DNA of 64,000 nt from Leguminivora glycinivorella. Its lineage: Eukaryota > Arthropoda > Insecta > Lepidoptera > Tortricidae. The stretch is taken from NCBI RefSeq assembly GCF_023078275.1, contig NC_062998.1, forward strand, positions 19,791,916-19,855,915. The letters run 5' to 3'. A program made the translations under genes and the position numbers. The notes beneath the pieces were generated by a model. It saw only the letters and a list, made by a program, of their open reading frames with translations, had not been told where the DNA came from and made no database searches. Of the stretch, positions 10,178 to 63,302 are shown piece by piece; the first letter of the stretch is position 1, and every line of letters starts with the position of its first letter.

Positions 10178-13100
10178 TTAAATCTTATTTTTGTCGAGGC
10201 TTTGGACACTCTGGGTGAACATGAAGTCCAAGTTCCGGACACAGTCCAACAACACATGAGACAGGTCATCAGTCTTCTGGCAGTCTAAACACAGTGAGGA
10301 TGGCTTAACACCCATCATACACAGAAACTTGTTTGTAGGAATGTGCCCAGACCGGACTCGGAAAGCTGAGACTAACACTTTTCTAGAGAGATTGGCAGAG
10401 TCAAACCAGGGAATCCATAAGGGTCTAGCTTGAATAGTTCTGTACCAGATTCCTACACCCTTTGACAGCGATTGTTCTCCAAAATGGTATTCCCATTTTT
10501 GTAAACTCCTTTTTTTAATACTGGGAATTACTTCACTTGAGTATGGTTTAGAATCTAGTACAGAACCATCCATTACAGCGGTCTTAGCAAGCTTATCTAC
10601 ATTCTCGTTTCCGGCTAGACCTATGTGGGAAGGAATCCACTGTAATCTGACCACCCTATCATTGCAAGCAAACTCATTAATCAACTGGAGAGCTTCATAT
10701 GCAATAGGCATGCCTCTTTGTCCATGAACACAACGGTTAAGGTGTTGAAGTGCACTCTTTGAGTCAGATAGTATTACAACGGGAGTACTATTAGCTAGAT
10801 TATTTGCATAAGACAACGCCTCTTTAATAGCTACAAGTTCAGCTCGCATAATGCACGCGTCATCATGCAGCTTCCACATGAGTGAAACATTGCACTGAGG
10901 ATCAAACAGAGCTGCTCCAACACCCTGTACACATCTCGAACCATCAGTGTATAATTTATAGAATTGATCATACTGCTCAGTAAGCATTCTCAATGTAGAA
11001 TTTTTCAACGCCTCATTCTGATGGTGCCGTTTAGGAACATCAATATAATCAATTCTATCAATCACACATGACCTAATGTCGATCGAGGATACCCACGTAT
11101 TCAGAGAGTACATATCCAATTTGTCAGAGTGATGTACAGGTAGATGATTCCATTCATCATATATGTTTGCCAACAAAGGAAAATTTGTATCACTAAATAG
11201 ACTTCGTTTAGTCAAAATGTTCTGTAACGCTAATATAATGGGGCAACTTGTTTTAGATCTTATTCTTAGTAAAAATCTACAACCTAACCAATATCGCCGC
11301 ACAGACAAGGGAGGAATGGAGAGTTCACTTTCCATAGCTATAATAGGCGTGCTACGTATGAAGCCTCCGCACACGCGTAAAGCTCTGTTTTGTAAAATAT
11401 CAAGTTTCTTCAAATGAGAGAAGGCACAGCTTCCATAAATGAAACTACCATAGTCCAGACGACTTCTTAAGAGCGATATATAAAGGCGCCTAAGATGTTT
11501 AGGGTGAACTCCCCAAGACCTGCCCGCTAGAACCTTTAAAATATTAATATGTTTGTAATTTCTTTCACAAAGCTCCTTTATATGAAGCCCCCATCTCAGA
11601 GATGAATCAAGCCATAATCCTAAATACTTAACTCTACGAACAACCTCGAGAGGCTTGCCATTAACAACTATATTAACATTAACATCTTTTCGTGATCTTT
11701 TAAAAACACATGTTTTTGATTTAGTCTCAGATAGATGTAAGCCTACTTTTTCTAAACAATCAACCAAACATTCAATAGAAAGTTGAAGAGCATTAACTGT
11801 ATCTAAAGTCCGCCCATTATCTACTGTTTTATACAATACAAAATCATCAGCGTATTGTGAAATACAAACATTATTAATACTATTACCTATCTTCCTAGTT
11901 GCAATATTAAATAAGAGAGGCGATATGGGATCTCCTTGGGCTAATCCTTGGTGTGTATGTCTAATTAAAAGGTTATCTTTACAATTTTGAAGAATTCTAC
12001 AGCGTCTATCAGAAAGAAAATTCCATAAATATTTACATATCCTTTCACCTATGCCTACACTTTGTAAAATGTCAATTAATGAGCTTATATTTATGTTGTT
12101 ATATGCATTATCAATGTCGATAAAACAAGCAACAGTAGGTTGTTTTTTAGAAAATCCTTGCTGAATATCAGTAGTAAGCAAAACTAAATTATCTAAACAA
12201 GACTGAGACCGTCTAAAACCAGTGGATGAGCTGGGAAGGAGACCTCGACTTTCAACGAACCATTCAATTCTCTTCATAAGTATCAGATGTAAGATTTTAC
12301 ACGGACAAGACATTAAAGAAATCGGACGTAATGAAGATGATAATCCAGGGTCCCTCCCCGGTTTAAATATAGGAACTATTTGAATATCTCTCCACTGATC
12401 CGGGACAACACCAGTCTGCATTATGAGATTAAATATTTTTAACAACATTAATTTACCATTGTTTGAAAGGTTATAAATCATAGAATAGGAAATGTTATCA
12501 ACGCCTGGGGAAGTATCCTTCTTTTTTAAACAGTTTAGTAATTCAGTGAGAGAAATTGGAATTTCTAAAACAGAAGTTTGTCCACAAGAAAAAGACGGGT
12601 CTGGTTCAGCAACACTATCCGGGGTTAATGATCGAAGCAAAATTCTAGCGTTGTCTGGGTCAACTCCAGCGCGGCCTGCAGAGTTTCCCTTCATCCACCT
12701 CATTTTCCTCCACATGTTGGTAGCCGATGATTCTTGGTCGATGCTAGTGCAGAAGTCTTTCCACGCCTTCGAGCTAGCTTTTTTAATGAGCTCATTGGCT
12801 TTTGACACCTTAGTTTGCCAGCAAGAAAGATTTAATGGAGTGGGATTACGTCGCAGCTTTGCCAGGGCGAGACGTCTTTCTGCTACTGCTTTGGATATTT
12901 CTGGGTTCCAATAATGTTTAGGTCTAAATTTTGATGAAGGGTCCTCACTTATTTTGATCCAAGGAATATGTTTATCAGCTAGTGATTGGATGTTATTCAA
13001 AAATAAATCATAACTAGTTTGAACATCATCACACACTGAAGTATCAAACACTATTTCTGCTTCTTTATTGTACTCCGCCCAATTAGCCTCCTTATAGTTC

Positions 13101-13810
13101 CTCTTCTTGATAAAATTTTTAGAGCGCATATATCCACAGTTCATCTTTACTATCACGTGATCACTGCCTAAATTTTCATTACATGTTTGCCAGGTAACAT
13201 TAGTAGCAATGTCTGTTGAAGCGAATGAGATGTCAGGTGAAGAAGTCTGCAGACTGCCATTAACCCATTTAATGCGAGTGTGCGAACCGTCGTTCAGGCA
13301 TACAAAATCATTTTCAAACATAGCTTTGTAGACAGATTCTCCTCTTCGGTCAGACTTAGATGACCATAGCGCATGATGGGCATTCATATCACCTATGATT
13401 AAACATTCTGACTTAACAAAACTGAAGATCGAGTCCCAATCATGTTGATTAGTAGATGTGGAAGGAGGGCAATATATCGATATAATATGTTTAAGGCCAG
13501 GAATATTAAATATTTCAATAATCATTACTTGCATGTCACAATTAGTTATATTGTAAGGCCTATGTGAGAATTTTATTGATCTATGTATGATGGCACACAA
13601 GCCGCCATAAGAATCGTGCCTGTCTGCTCTTACTACGTTATAACCACTAAACTTTAGAATAGTTTGAGTAGAAAGCCAGGTCTCACTTACAAAAGCCATA
13701 TGGATTTTATTTTGTAATAATAAAAGTTCAAAGTCACGAGCTTTAGGTTTTAAACTGTTAGCATTCCATTGGTATATACTTATCAAATCCTTTTGGGCGT
13801 TACTATCCAT
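10178..13810 (-). CDS. LINE ORF2: endonuclease, reverse transcriptase, RNase H
   Basis: About 1210 residues from the ATG at 13810. In order: apurinic endonuclease (N-terminus with QWNANSLKPK, SETWL, GDMNAHH, LGSDHVI), reverse transcriptase (DIDNAYNNI, GLAQGDPISPLLF, catalytic YADD near residue 650), RNase H (LYTDGSRC, AELVAIKEAL, SDSKSALQ, IPSHIGLAGNENVDKLAK, roughly residues 950-1070) and a C-terminal cysteine cluster (CLDCQ...HVLLDC). The start overlaps the ORF1 stop: ATGGATAG holds both the ORF2 ATG (13810-13808) and the ORF1 TAG (13805-13803). Comparison with the copy at 19530-19763 shows that the last 13 or so residues here are 3' UTR sequence read in frame after a deletion of about 165 bp. 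Confidence 0.92.
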   Translation of the reverse strand: MDSNAQKDLISIYQWNANSLKPKARDFELLLLQNKIHMAFVSETWLSTQTILKFSGYNVVRADRHDSYGGLCAIIHRSIKFSHRPYNITNCDMQVMIIEIFNIPGLKHIISIYCPPSTSTNQHDWDSIFSFVKSECLIIGDMNAHHALWSSKSDRRGESVYKAMFENDFVCLNDGSHTRIKWVNGSLQTSSPDISFASTDIATNVTWQTCNENLGSDHVIVKMNCGYMRSKNFIKKRNYKEANWAEYNKEAEIVFDTSVCDDVQTSYDLFLNNIQSLADKHIPWIKISEDPSSKFRPKHYWNPEISKAVAERRLALAKLRRNPTPLNLSCWQTKVSKANELIKKASSKAWKDFCTSIDQESSATNMWRKMRWMKGNSAGRAGVDPDNARILLRSLTPDSVAEPDPSFSCGQTSVLEIPISLTELLNCLKKKDTSPGVDNISYSMIYNLSNNGKLMLLKIFNLIMQTGVVPDQWRDIQIVPIFKPGRDPGLSSSLRPISLMSCPCKILHLILMKRIEWFVESRGLLPSSSTGFRRSQSCLDNLVLLTTDIQQGFSKKQPTVACFIDIDNAYNNINISSLIDILQSVGIGERICKYLWNFLSDRRCRILQNCKDNLLIRHTHQGLAQGDPISPLLFNIATRKIGNSINNVCISQYADDFVLYKTVDNGRTLDTVNALQLSIECLVDCLEKVGLHLSETKSKTCVFKRSRKDVNVNIVVNGKPLEVVRRVKYLGLWLDSSLRWGLHIKELCERNYKHINILKVLAGRSWGVHPKHLRRLYISLLRSRLDYGSFIYGSCAFSHLKKLDILQNRALRVCGGFIRSTPIIAMESELSIPPLSVRRYWLGCRFLLRIRSKTSCPIILALQNILTKRSLFSDTNFPLLANIYDEWNHLPVHHSDKLDMYSLNTWVSSIDIRSCVIDRIDYIDVPKRHHQNEALKNSTLRMLTEQYDQFYKLYTDGSRCVQGVGAALFDPQCNVSLMWKLHDDACIMRAELVAIKEALSYANNLANSTPVVILSDSKSALQHLNRCVHGQRGMPIAYEALQLINEFACNDRVVRLQWIPSHIGLAGNENVDKLAKTAVMDGSVLDSKPYSSEVIPSIKKRSLQKWEYHFGEQSLSKGVGIWYRTIQARPLWIPWFDSANLSRKVLVSAFRVRSGHIPTNKFLCMMGVKPSSLCLDCQKTDDLSHVLLDCVRNLDFMFTQSVQSLDKNKI

Positions 13811-15379
13811 TATTTTGATTTTCAAATAGCTTTAACAACATCTCTATAGTGAAAAATTTCTGAACATACTTCTTAACCTCACTCCAGATAAATTCCATAA
13901 ATAGCTTTACTTTATTTTCAAGATCTCCCTCGCTTGCAATTGCTTCTTTTATCTTGTCTAGAAATCTATCAATTAATGACTTTCTTTTTTTGCGAGTCCT
14001 TCGAGATTGCTGAACTGGGGCTGCGTCATTTGAAGGAACAATACTTTCTGTATCAGATGATTCATCAACACTCATATTATATTTCTCCTTTCTTCTCGAT
14101 TTACGTTGTTTTTTGTCACTTATCTTTTTATTTTTGCTTTCAATTTTCTTCTTCTGAGGTGCACTTTCTTCTATTTCTATCTCAGGGTGCTCTCCTTCCA
14201 AATGTATGTTACTGACACCAGAAGCTCCAGCACATACATTTCTATAAGCGGAATTCAAGGATTCCCCGGTTGAATTCGGTAGCGAGGCTTGACTAGCCTG
14301 GAAGACACTAGTTATAACAGTCTTCTGTTTTTTTTCTTCGTTAATTTTCTGTAAAGCTACTTTATATGTGCAACTATTTACTCCCATGAATATGCGAATG
14401 GATCTCTCTCTGAGGAACGCGGGACATAAACTTTTCATCAAAGATAAATGGTTTCCCTTGCAGTTCACACATTGGAACTTCTTTGTTTCACAATTTTCGT
14501 GTTTTTCTCCGCATTTAGGACAGATTTGTGCCTTGGATGGACAAAACTTACTGACATGCCCAAAGCGCCAACATCTCGAACACTGCGTAACCGGGTACTT
14601 ATACGAGTCTACCGCCATTCGACATCCATACGCCTTAACATAAGGGGGCAGAACTGACCCTCGAAAGCAAATACGCACGGTTTCACTTTTTACCCACTTG
14701 CCTTGCCCATCTCTTTTATTTAATCGTTTGACGGCTAAGATCTCTGCATCTGAATCACACACTAAAATATCTTTGAGGTCCTTTTCATCAACATCAAAGT
14801 CTATGTCTCTGACTACCCCGTAGCAGAATGGCAACTCATTAGTATTTCTACAAATCCAATCATCTTTCTTCGCAACGTCACTTTCCAAAAATTTGCTTGC
14901 GTTAATGTCGCTATCAAATCTGATCAGTAATTTGTACGGACTTTTATAAATTACTCTTAAGACGCCCTGCACATTATGACTCGATAAAAGCTTTGCAAAC
15001 CCCAGCTGTTTCGGGAGCACTTCTTTGGAGTTAACGGAAATCTCATAGACAATATCGTCGGACTTTGGCTGAGGGCTAATCGAAGGGGTGAGCGACGTAC
15101 ATCTCTACGTTTATTCCTAGATACGACCGTATAACCCTCATCATCCTCATCACCCCCTATCTCCGTCTCTAATCGTCTCTTATCGCCTCGAAGCTCCGCA
15201 GCGTCTATCTCGCGCTCCTGAGCGTGATTGTTACCGTAACTCATATCTCCGTCATCCCACTGCAAGTCCATCTCCCCATCTCCGCGAAGGGAGCCCTCGG
15301 AGCCCAAAATAACCTTCCTGATTGATTCTGGGGACATCCCAGCCGGCCCGGGGCCGGGGTTCTCCTCCCGATCACTCAT
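13803..15379 (-). pseudogene. LINE ORF1 (Gag-like zinc-knuckle protein), frameshifted
   Basis: Two overlapping frames make up one protein. The first runs from the ATG at 15379 (MSDREENPGPGP) to about 15070-15120. The second runs from there to the stop at 13803. The second part holds a nucleic-acid-binding region and zinc knuckles (CSRCWRFGHVSKFC, CPKCGEKHENC, CVNCKGNH), the usual Gag-like arrangement of Jockey/I LINEs, then a lysine-rich segment. Protein-like sequence crosses from one frame to the other near 15070-15120, so a small indel has broken the ORF. A single sequencing error is an alternative. Confidence 0.8.
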
Positions 15380-15385
15380 ATTCAA

Positions 15386-15590
15386 AAATGAGGGTAGTTT
15401 TAAAAAACCCCTCCACGAATATAAACCACGAATTAACTTAGTTTTTCACGTATTATCAATACTAAAGACATTATAATCACTTTGTACACACTCAGAGTTG
15501 TATCACTCGCTGTAAATCACTAAAAATCGGTATTACAAACAAGTAAACAAAGGAATGCGTCCGAACGTAATGGCAGCGCACGCCAGACTG
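15386..15590 (-). promoter_or_regulatory. LINE 5' UTR / internal promoter region
   Basis: The 5' terminus CAGTCTGG resembles the CAGT-type initiator at the first base of Jockey/I elements, and TTCGGACGC lies about 26-34 nt downstream where a DPE would be. Promoter function is inferred from family knowledge only. Confidence 0.4.
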
Positions 15591-15855
15591 ACTTGGTGTT
15601 TTTACAAGTTTTGTTTTTGATGGGATATCTCTATCTACAATCGGTGGCAACAATTCCATCCTTGAACCTACAATTTTCAACAACAATAGTAATTGTAAAA
15701 CATAAAACTGAAATAATTTTAAACATACAGATGTAAATCACGGAAATGGATCGATAACACATAAATTGGCGAATTTAATTAATTTTTAACTTACTGTCAA
15801 ACAGATAAGTTATTCATTTAATCAGCATTTTTGTTAAGAGTTTTCAAACTTGTAA

Positions 15856-16076
15856 GGTACAGCGGGGCGGGCAGCGGTAAATCTCGACTGGGGGCAATTA
15901 CAACTAATCGATTTTTTCCATTATTACACTATGATGTTGAGTTCTACATGAATCCACTGAACACGCCTACCATATATAACGGTGGACACTTTATTTAATA
16001 ATGCAAACATTCTAAAACATCGAAAAAATGGATCTGTTACATTGGCCGCCCAGTCAAGATTTACCCCGCTATACCT
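15856..16076. repeat. MITE, CTGGGGGCAATT family, copy 2
   Basis: GGTACAGCGGGG at the left and CCCCGCTATACC at the right are inverse. CTGGGGGCAATT and TTTTTTCCA recur with partners. It sits just past the 3' end of the SET gene. Confidence 0.65.
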
Positions 16077-16139
16077 GACTTTTAAATTACAAAACACCTT
16101 ACTACTTATATCAAAGCAATGCTAACCTGTTTGTAAATA

Positions 16140-16149
16140 TTTATTTATT
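16140..16149 (-). terminator. Polyadenylation signal of the SET gene
   Basis: On the minus strand two overlapping AATAAA hexamers (plus-strand TTTATT at 16140-16145 and 16144-16149) lie about 60 nt after the SET stop codon. Confidence 0.65.
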
Positions 16150-16207
16150 GCTTCTTCCATCACCATCGTTGCAGCAGCAATAGCAGCATCACATTTAGTA
16201 TAAAATG

Positions 16208-17014
16208 TCAATATTTGTCAGAAGGCATCAGACCGATGCAATTATTATTGCCACATAAACATTTTTTCCTACATTCTGCTTCTTCTGAACTACCAAAACT
16301 GTTTGTGCCATAATTATATGTTAACTCAGAACCAGGAGCTATATCTAATTGAGAGTATATTGCCAACTTAGGTAAAGGAGTATCAACTCTGACAGGAACA
16401 ATGATACAGTTAGGGTCACAGCTATGGTTGATGTAGCGACCAATATTGCCAACCTCACTTGGATCTATTATCATCTGATATTGGGTGCCATTACAATATT
16501 CATTGAGGCAAAAAATATAGTTCATTTTTTTGAGTGTGTCATTTAACTTATGTCGCTTCTTCGCTTGTTCCAGAGTTAAAATCTCACCGGCATATTCACA
16601 TATAAAAGTACCTTTAGAAATGACCTTAGTAGTGAAGAGTCCTTTACCCTTTGATATGTTGCTACAAGTTTTTACTTCTAAACAATCAAGTGGCCCTTTC
16701 TGAACCAAACGGTTTCCACAGTTCTCTGAACAGGAACATAAACTGTTGCATTCTATAATTGGATAAGATGAATTACCAATATCTTTGCCGAAGTTTAATG
16801 TACATCCAGCTATTTCATAATTGGCATCCCCTGATTTCATCAAGCATAGGCAAGATTCAATGGAGCATGATACATCGCATTTGCAGTAGTTGATTAGCTG
16901 AGAGTTAAAATTACATACTATATTATTGTATTCAACACTGTCCTCAAAGGGTCCTGGAATATTTTGGTCGACATATATTACATTGCTATCAGAGTGCACA
17001 TATTCGTCATTCAT
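16208..17014 (-). CDS. SET-domain histone-lysine N-methyltransferase (SETMAR/set-23-like)
   Basis: A single-exon frame of 268 residues from the ATG at 17014 (MNDEYVHSD). The frame extends four codons further upstream but only with a TTG. Domain order: pre-SET cysteine cluster (CKCDVSCSIESCLCL ... ECNSLCSCSENCGNR), SET (KGKGLFTTKVISKGTFICEY, then the cofactor/substrate motif GRYINHSCDPNC, then ELTYNYG), and post-SET (KKCLCGNNNCIG). All zinc-binding cysteines expected for a Suv39-type enzyme appear present. The family methylates histone lysines in the nucleus; the exact residue and degree cannot be read from sequence. No mariner transposase is fused, unlike primate SETMAR. It is divergent to Gap1 and probably shares its promoter interval. 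Confidence 0.9.
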   Translation of the reverse strand: MNDEYVHSDSNVIYVDQNIPGPFEDSVEYNNIVCNFNSQLINYCKCDVSCSIESCLCLMKSGDANYEIAGCTLNFGKDIGNSSYPIIECNSLCSCSENCGNRLVQKGPLDCLEVKTCSNISKGKGLFTTKVISKGTFICEYAGEILTLEQAKKRHKLNDTLKKMNYIFCLNEYCNGTQYQMIIDPSEVGNIGRYINHSCDPNCIIVPVRVDTPLPKLAIYSQLDIAPGSELTYNYGTNSFGSSEEAECRKKCLCGNNNCIGLMPSDKY

Positions 17015-17885
17015 ATTCACCAACAATTATAACACGGTGAAAAACAGTATTGAGTATCATTTATACTTATAATATAACAATAAAATAAATACGTAATTCA
17101 CAAACCTAACCTAAAACCAAAAATATAAATAACAAGTCGCTTGTCAAATAACTGTCATATCAGTTTTTTTTTAATTTTTTTGATGACCGTGAAGCCAAGG
17201 CAGAGGAAAACTAAAAAATATAACTTCATAGGAAAAATATACAAATCAATTATTTCGGGTCTATAATAAATACATCAATATTTACGTAATTTAATGTTAG
17301 TACAAAAATCATTAGTAGGGTAATAAATTAAAAAAAGTATGGTTATATCACCAAGGTTGCTTTTTCTGATACATCTTCATAACGTTTTTAGAGTTACTGA
17401 TTTTTATTATAAGAAAAGAATTTATCATAAGTACGAAAAAACCTTATTCTTTAAAGAAAACTGTTCGGTTTCTTAAATGAACCATTTTTGCTGCTGGCAA
17501 TAAAGCATGGTTTGCAATATTGCCACGCTTTGTAACGATTAGTATTAGTACACATCCGCGCAGGCGCTTTGTAGTGACGTGACGTAATTGTCCATTCATA
17601 ATTTTTGTTCATTCAATAATTTGATGAACTTTATTTTGAGATACTTTGAAGAAGTGTTCAAGTAAACTAAAACAAAGTCCAATTAGTATTCGCGTTCTAC
17701 ACTTAATAATTTTCTTTAACTATGTACATTTATACGAGTTAAACTTTAGAGTGCATTCATTGATAAAATAATGCATTAGTTGCGCACATGCGCAATGCAA
17801 GCGGCAACATCCATCTGTGCGTGTGTGATGATAAACCTTCTTGGAAAATGTGGATAAATGAGACTAACATAGTGTTTTTGTACGA
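17015..17885. promoter_or_regulatory. Divergent promoter interval, SET gene and Gap1
   Basis: About 0.9 kb separates the two start regions. It holds two GCGC-rich motifs resembling NRF1/Ewg sites: CGCGCAGGCGCT (17557-17568) and the palindromic TGCGCACATGCGCA (17781-17794). A CRE-like TGACGTAA lies at 17578-17587. No TATA box stands out. Shared regulation is inferred from the head-to-head layout. Confidence 0.45.
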
Positions 17886-18017
17886 ATGGATTTCAAACAC
17901 TCAGTAAAGACATCCGAAGAAAGACTTGAACAGAACATTACGACACTCCGGAAGTGGCGGGACAGGCTCAGGCTCGTTCCGAAAGAGATAACAGCGGATG
18001 AAAGAGATAAACAGTAA
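17886..18017 (+). CDS. Upstream ORF of Gap1, 43 codons
   Basis: ATG at 17886 opens a 43-residue frame that stops at 18015-18017, 10 nt before the Gap1 ATG. The peptide is charged and looks helical (TSEERLEQNITTLRKWRDR, then VPKEITADERDK), more protein-like than random AT-rich sequence. It may repress or regulate Gap1 translation, or be a functional small protein. I do not recognise a family. Transcript structure here is unproven. Confidence 0.45.
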   Translation: MDFKHSVKTSEERLEQNITTLRKWRDRLRLVPKEITADERDKQ

Positions 18018-18027
18018 TGGATTTAAC

Positions 18028-60884
<42,857 letters not shown>

Positions 60885-62061
60885 AATTAATGGTAGGCTA
60901 GAGATGTATTTATTTCTATGATATTTTTTGAACTCCTTTTCGTCGACCTGAAGTGTGTGCCTCCTCTAGTATGTAGTTTTCTGAAAGAATACTGGTATGG
61001 TTAAGTCTAAATGATAGCATTAATACTCAAAAGGTGCCAAGTGTTGTATGACGTCGCCGGCGCATTCAACTCTCATTCCTGTAGCACAATAATAAGTGGA
61101 AATCTTAATGTTGTTGTATAAGACTTAGTTATGTTATACTTATACGTATGGCGTCTTTATCGCTTGTAATTTGTAACATATTAGTCTTGAATTTAGAAGT
61201 ATTGAATGTTAAATGTTTTATTCACATAACTTCAAATGTATGTATTTTTATTTGACGTATTTGCCAATTAATGAATTGTAATAGAATATGTATAAATGAC
61301 ACAAGTAAACCCTACTTGGTAAATAGCTCGGATAGTTGAGTACAAGGACTGTTGCGCGCACTTGTCGGCGGGAGTAGCGGCGGCTGCAGGGCGCTGTATT
61401 CAGTTCTGGCAAATCTTATGTAGCGGAATAGAGATCTTATGAACTCACAATTGCATTGTGATCTTGTCAATTGTTTCAAGCAATACTATTTCAAGTTTTG
61501 CTTTACTATTAGCCTGTGTACTTAAGGATCGATGTGGCTTAATATATAACGTAATGAGTTAATGACATAATGTACATGTACTGAAAACATGCATTGCAAT
61601 GTAAACTATTCTAAACTCGTGTAAGTGTCTGGCCTTACAGTATGCCTAAACAGTACGGCCTTGTGATTCGAGATAGGAGTACGCCATTCTAACTATTGAC
61701 TGACTTTTTCAAACTTGTTAGGTTTCCGTGTTGTATTGTACGTAACTTTAACCGTGATGACGGTCAATTGATAGATTTTTAATTAATATCAAATATTATT
61801 GAAATGCACAGTAGTTTTTATTTGTAGGGACATACTAAAGAATAATTGTAGTCTGTTCTGTTGAACGATTACATTTGGTTTATGAAACACGAAATTTCGT
61901 TTTATCAATCAAACTCATTTGTATGTTATGTGCCTTGTAGGCCTCTGTTTATAGAGGTATACTTTGATTTAACTATGAAGAAATAAAATAATGTACAAAT
62001 TAATATTTCACAAAAATATATTATGTTATTTATTTCACCTATTTTCATTCTGTTAAATAAA
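60885..62061 (+). terminator. Gap1: Gap1 3' UTR with polyadenylation signals
   Basis: AT-rich, no frames. AATAAA hexamers at 61982-61987 and 62056-62061 are the best candidate polyadenylation signals, giving a 3' UTR of about 1.1-1.2 kb. Confidence 0.6.
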
Positions 62062-62226
62062 AACTCCACTTAACGTCCATATTTTTTTATTATAGTCGTG
62101 TCTAAAACCAAAAATATCATCAGTAAGACAACCAACCATATTTAACAGAATCACTAATTACCATCATAACTTCCTGAAGTCCTATAAAACTGAAATTTGG
62201 CAAGCAAACTACACTATCAGTATACA

Positions 62227-62559
62227 ATTAGTTATTTGTTATACAAGGGGGCAAAGTTGTATTTTAACGCCGAGTGTGTAATTGAAAAACGAGCAAGTGA
62301 AAGGATTCTATAGTTGAACCACGAGCGAAGCGAGTTATCACTGCTTCCAGTAGTTCCACAGGTGGAAAATCATCTTTATTACTAGATTCACCTACTTTTA
62401 TCAATTTTAAAGCAGTTAATTTGACTTTATTCAAGGTCAAATTACTTTACCCACTAGTGGATAAAATGCGTTTTTACCCGCTGGTATTAAAGGACAAAAC
62501 ACGTGTTTCCGAGCTAGTGAGGGGAAATAGTTATTTGTTTTACAAGGGGGCAAAGTTGT
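62227..62559. repeat. Duplicated dispersed repeat
   Basis: A 32-bp block starting TAGTTATTTGTT and ending CAAGGGGGCAAAGTTGT occurs at 62227-62258 and again at 62528-62559 with one mismatch. Both copies are followed by diverged versions of the same repeat (GAGCAAGTGAAAG / GAGCAAGCGAAAG). Confidence 0.7.
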
Positions 62560-63137
62560 TTAACCGCACGTGCCAATATTGATACCCGAGCAAGCGAAAG
62601 ATTCCAATATTGTGGTGAAAAAAAATTGTGTTGCAATCGGTGGAAAAGTTTGTTTAACCTTCGTGCCTTGAAACCCTCGCCACGCTCAAGTTTCCAGTAT
62701 TGGAATCTTTTGCTTGCTTTGGTATCAATATCGGGCCGGTATGGTCTAGTGGACAGTGACCCTGGAATTTGATGAATCTACAGACCTATAATCATTGGAC
62801 GAATCAAACTTATACGATCTCAGTGACTGTTAGCAAAACGTAGTGATTCAATGCTCTTTGGTTAGCATTAGAAAGCTGAAATTTGGTATGTACCAATTTG
62901 TATAGGAGTGATAGGAATCACGTCGACAAAATGGTAAAATAAAAAGATCCTCCAAATCTCCATACTGCAAACTATCCTGTATGTGGGAGCGAGAAAAATA
63001 TTTTTTTCTCACTCTCACTTGCGTGAAAAAATTCCACGGTCGCGTGTGGTGTGATCGTCTGTTAGCTACTTCTGATCTGATCGGGATTAATACTGAGTTG
63101 AGTTTTCTACTCTCAATTCGATCTTTTAACGCTATTA

Positions 63138-63302
63138 TACAACTTGAGCTATAAGCCCGCTCCAGACTATGCGCGCGAATCACGCAGAGACACCGCGAAC
63201 GCGAGTGTGGACCTTTCTGCGTATCGAATCCACACGCGTACGTGGCGTCGCGCCGTGATTCGCGCGCATAGTCTGGAGCTGCTTAATAAGCTCAAGTTGT
63301 AT
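63138..63302. repeat. Foldback MITE
   Basis: TACAACTTGAGCT at the left pairs with AGCTCAAGTTGTA at the right. CCAGACTATGCGCGCGAATC is inverse to GATTCGCGCGCATAGTCTGG. Confidence 0.85.

Larger units (their letters stand above)
10162..15590 (-). mobile_element. I-clade LINE, nearly full length, with 13-bp target duplication
   Basis: Read on the minus strand the element begins at 15590 with CAGTCTGGCG, has a 205-nt 5' UTR, ORF1, ORF2 and an 18-base A tail (T run at 10162-10179). ACTTGGTGTTTTT is present outside both ends (10154-10166, partly merged with the tail, and 15591-15603). This is a target-site duplication, so the 5' end is intact. RNase H after the reverse transcriptase places it near the I group. 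ORF1 is frameshifted and the 3' end of ORF2 seems deleted, so this copy is dead. Confidence 0.9.

Noticed and set aside
12492..12914. 140-residue plus-strand frame within the I-type LINE
   Set aside because: Antisense shadow of ORF2.
16208..17014. SETMAR-type fusion of SET with the nearby transposase
   Set aside because: The SET frame ends at its own stop with polyadenylation signals. The mariner-like transposase lies 3.4 kb away, on the far side of the gene's 5' end, in Gap1 intron 1, and belongs to a separate element.
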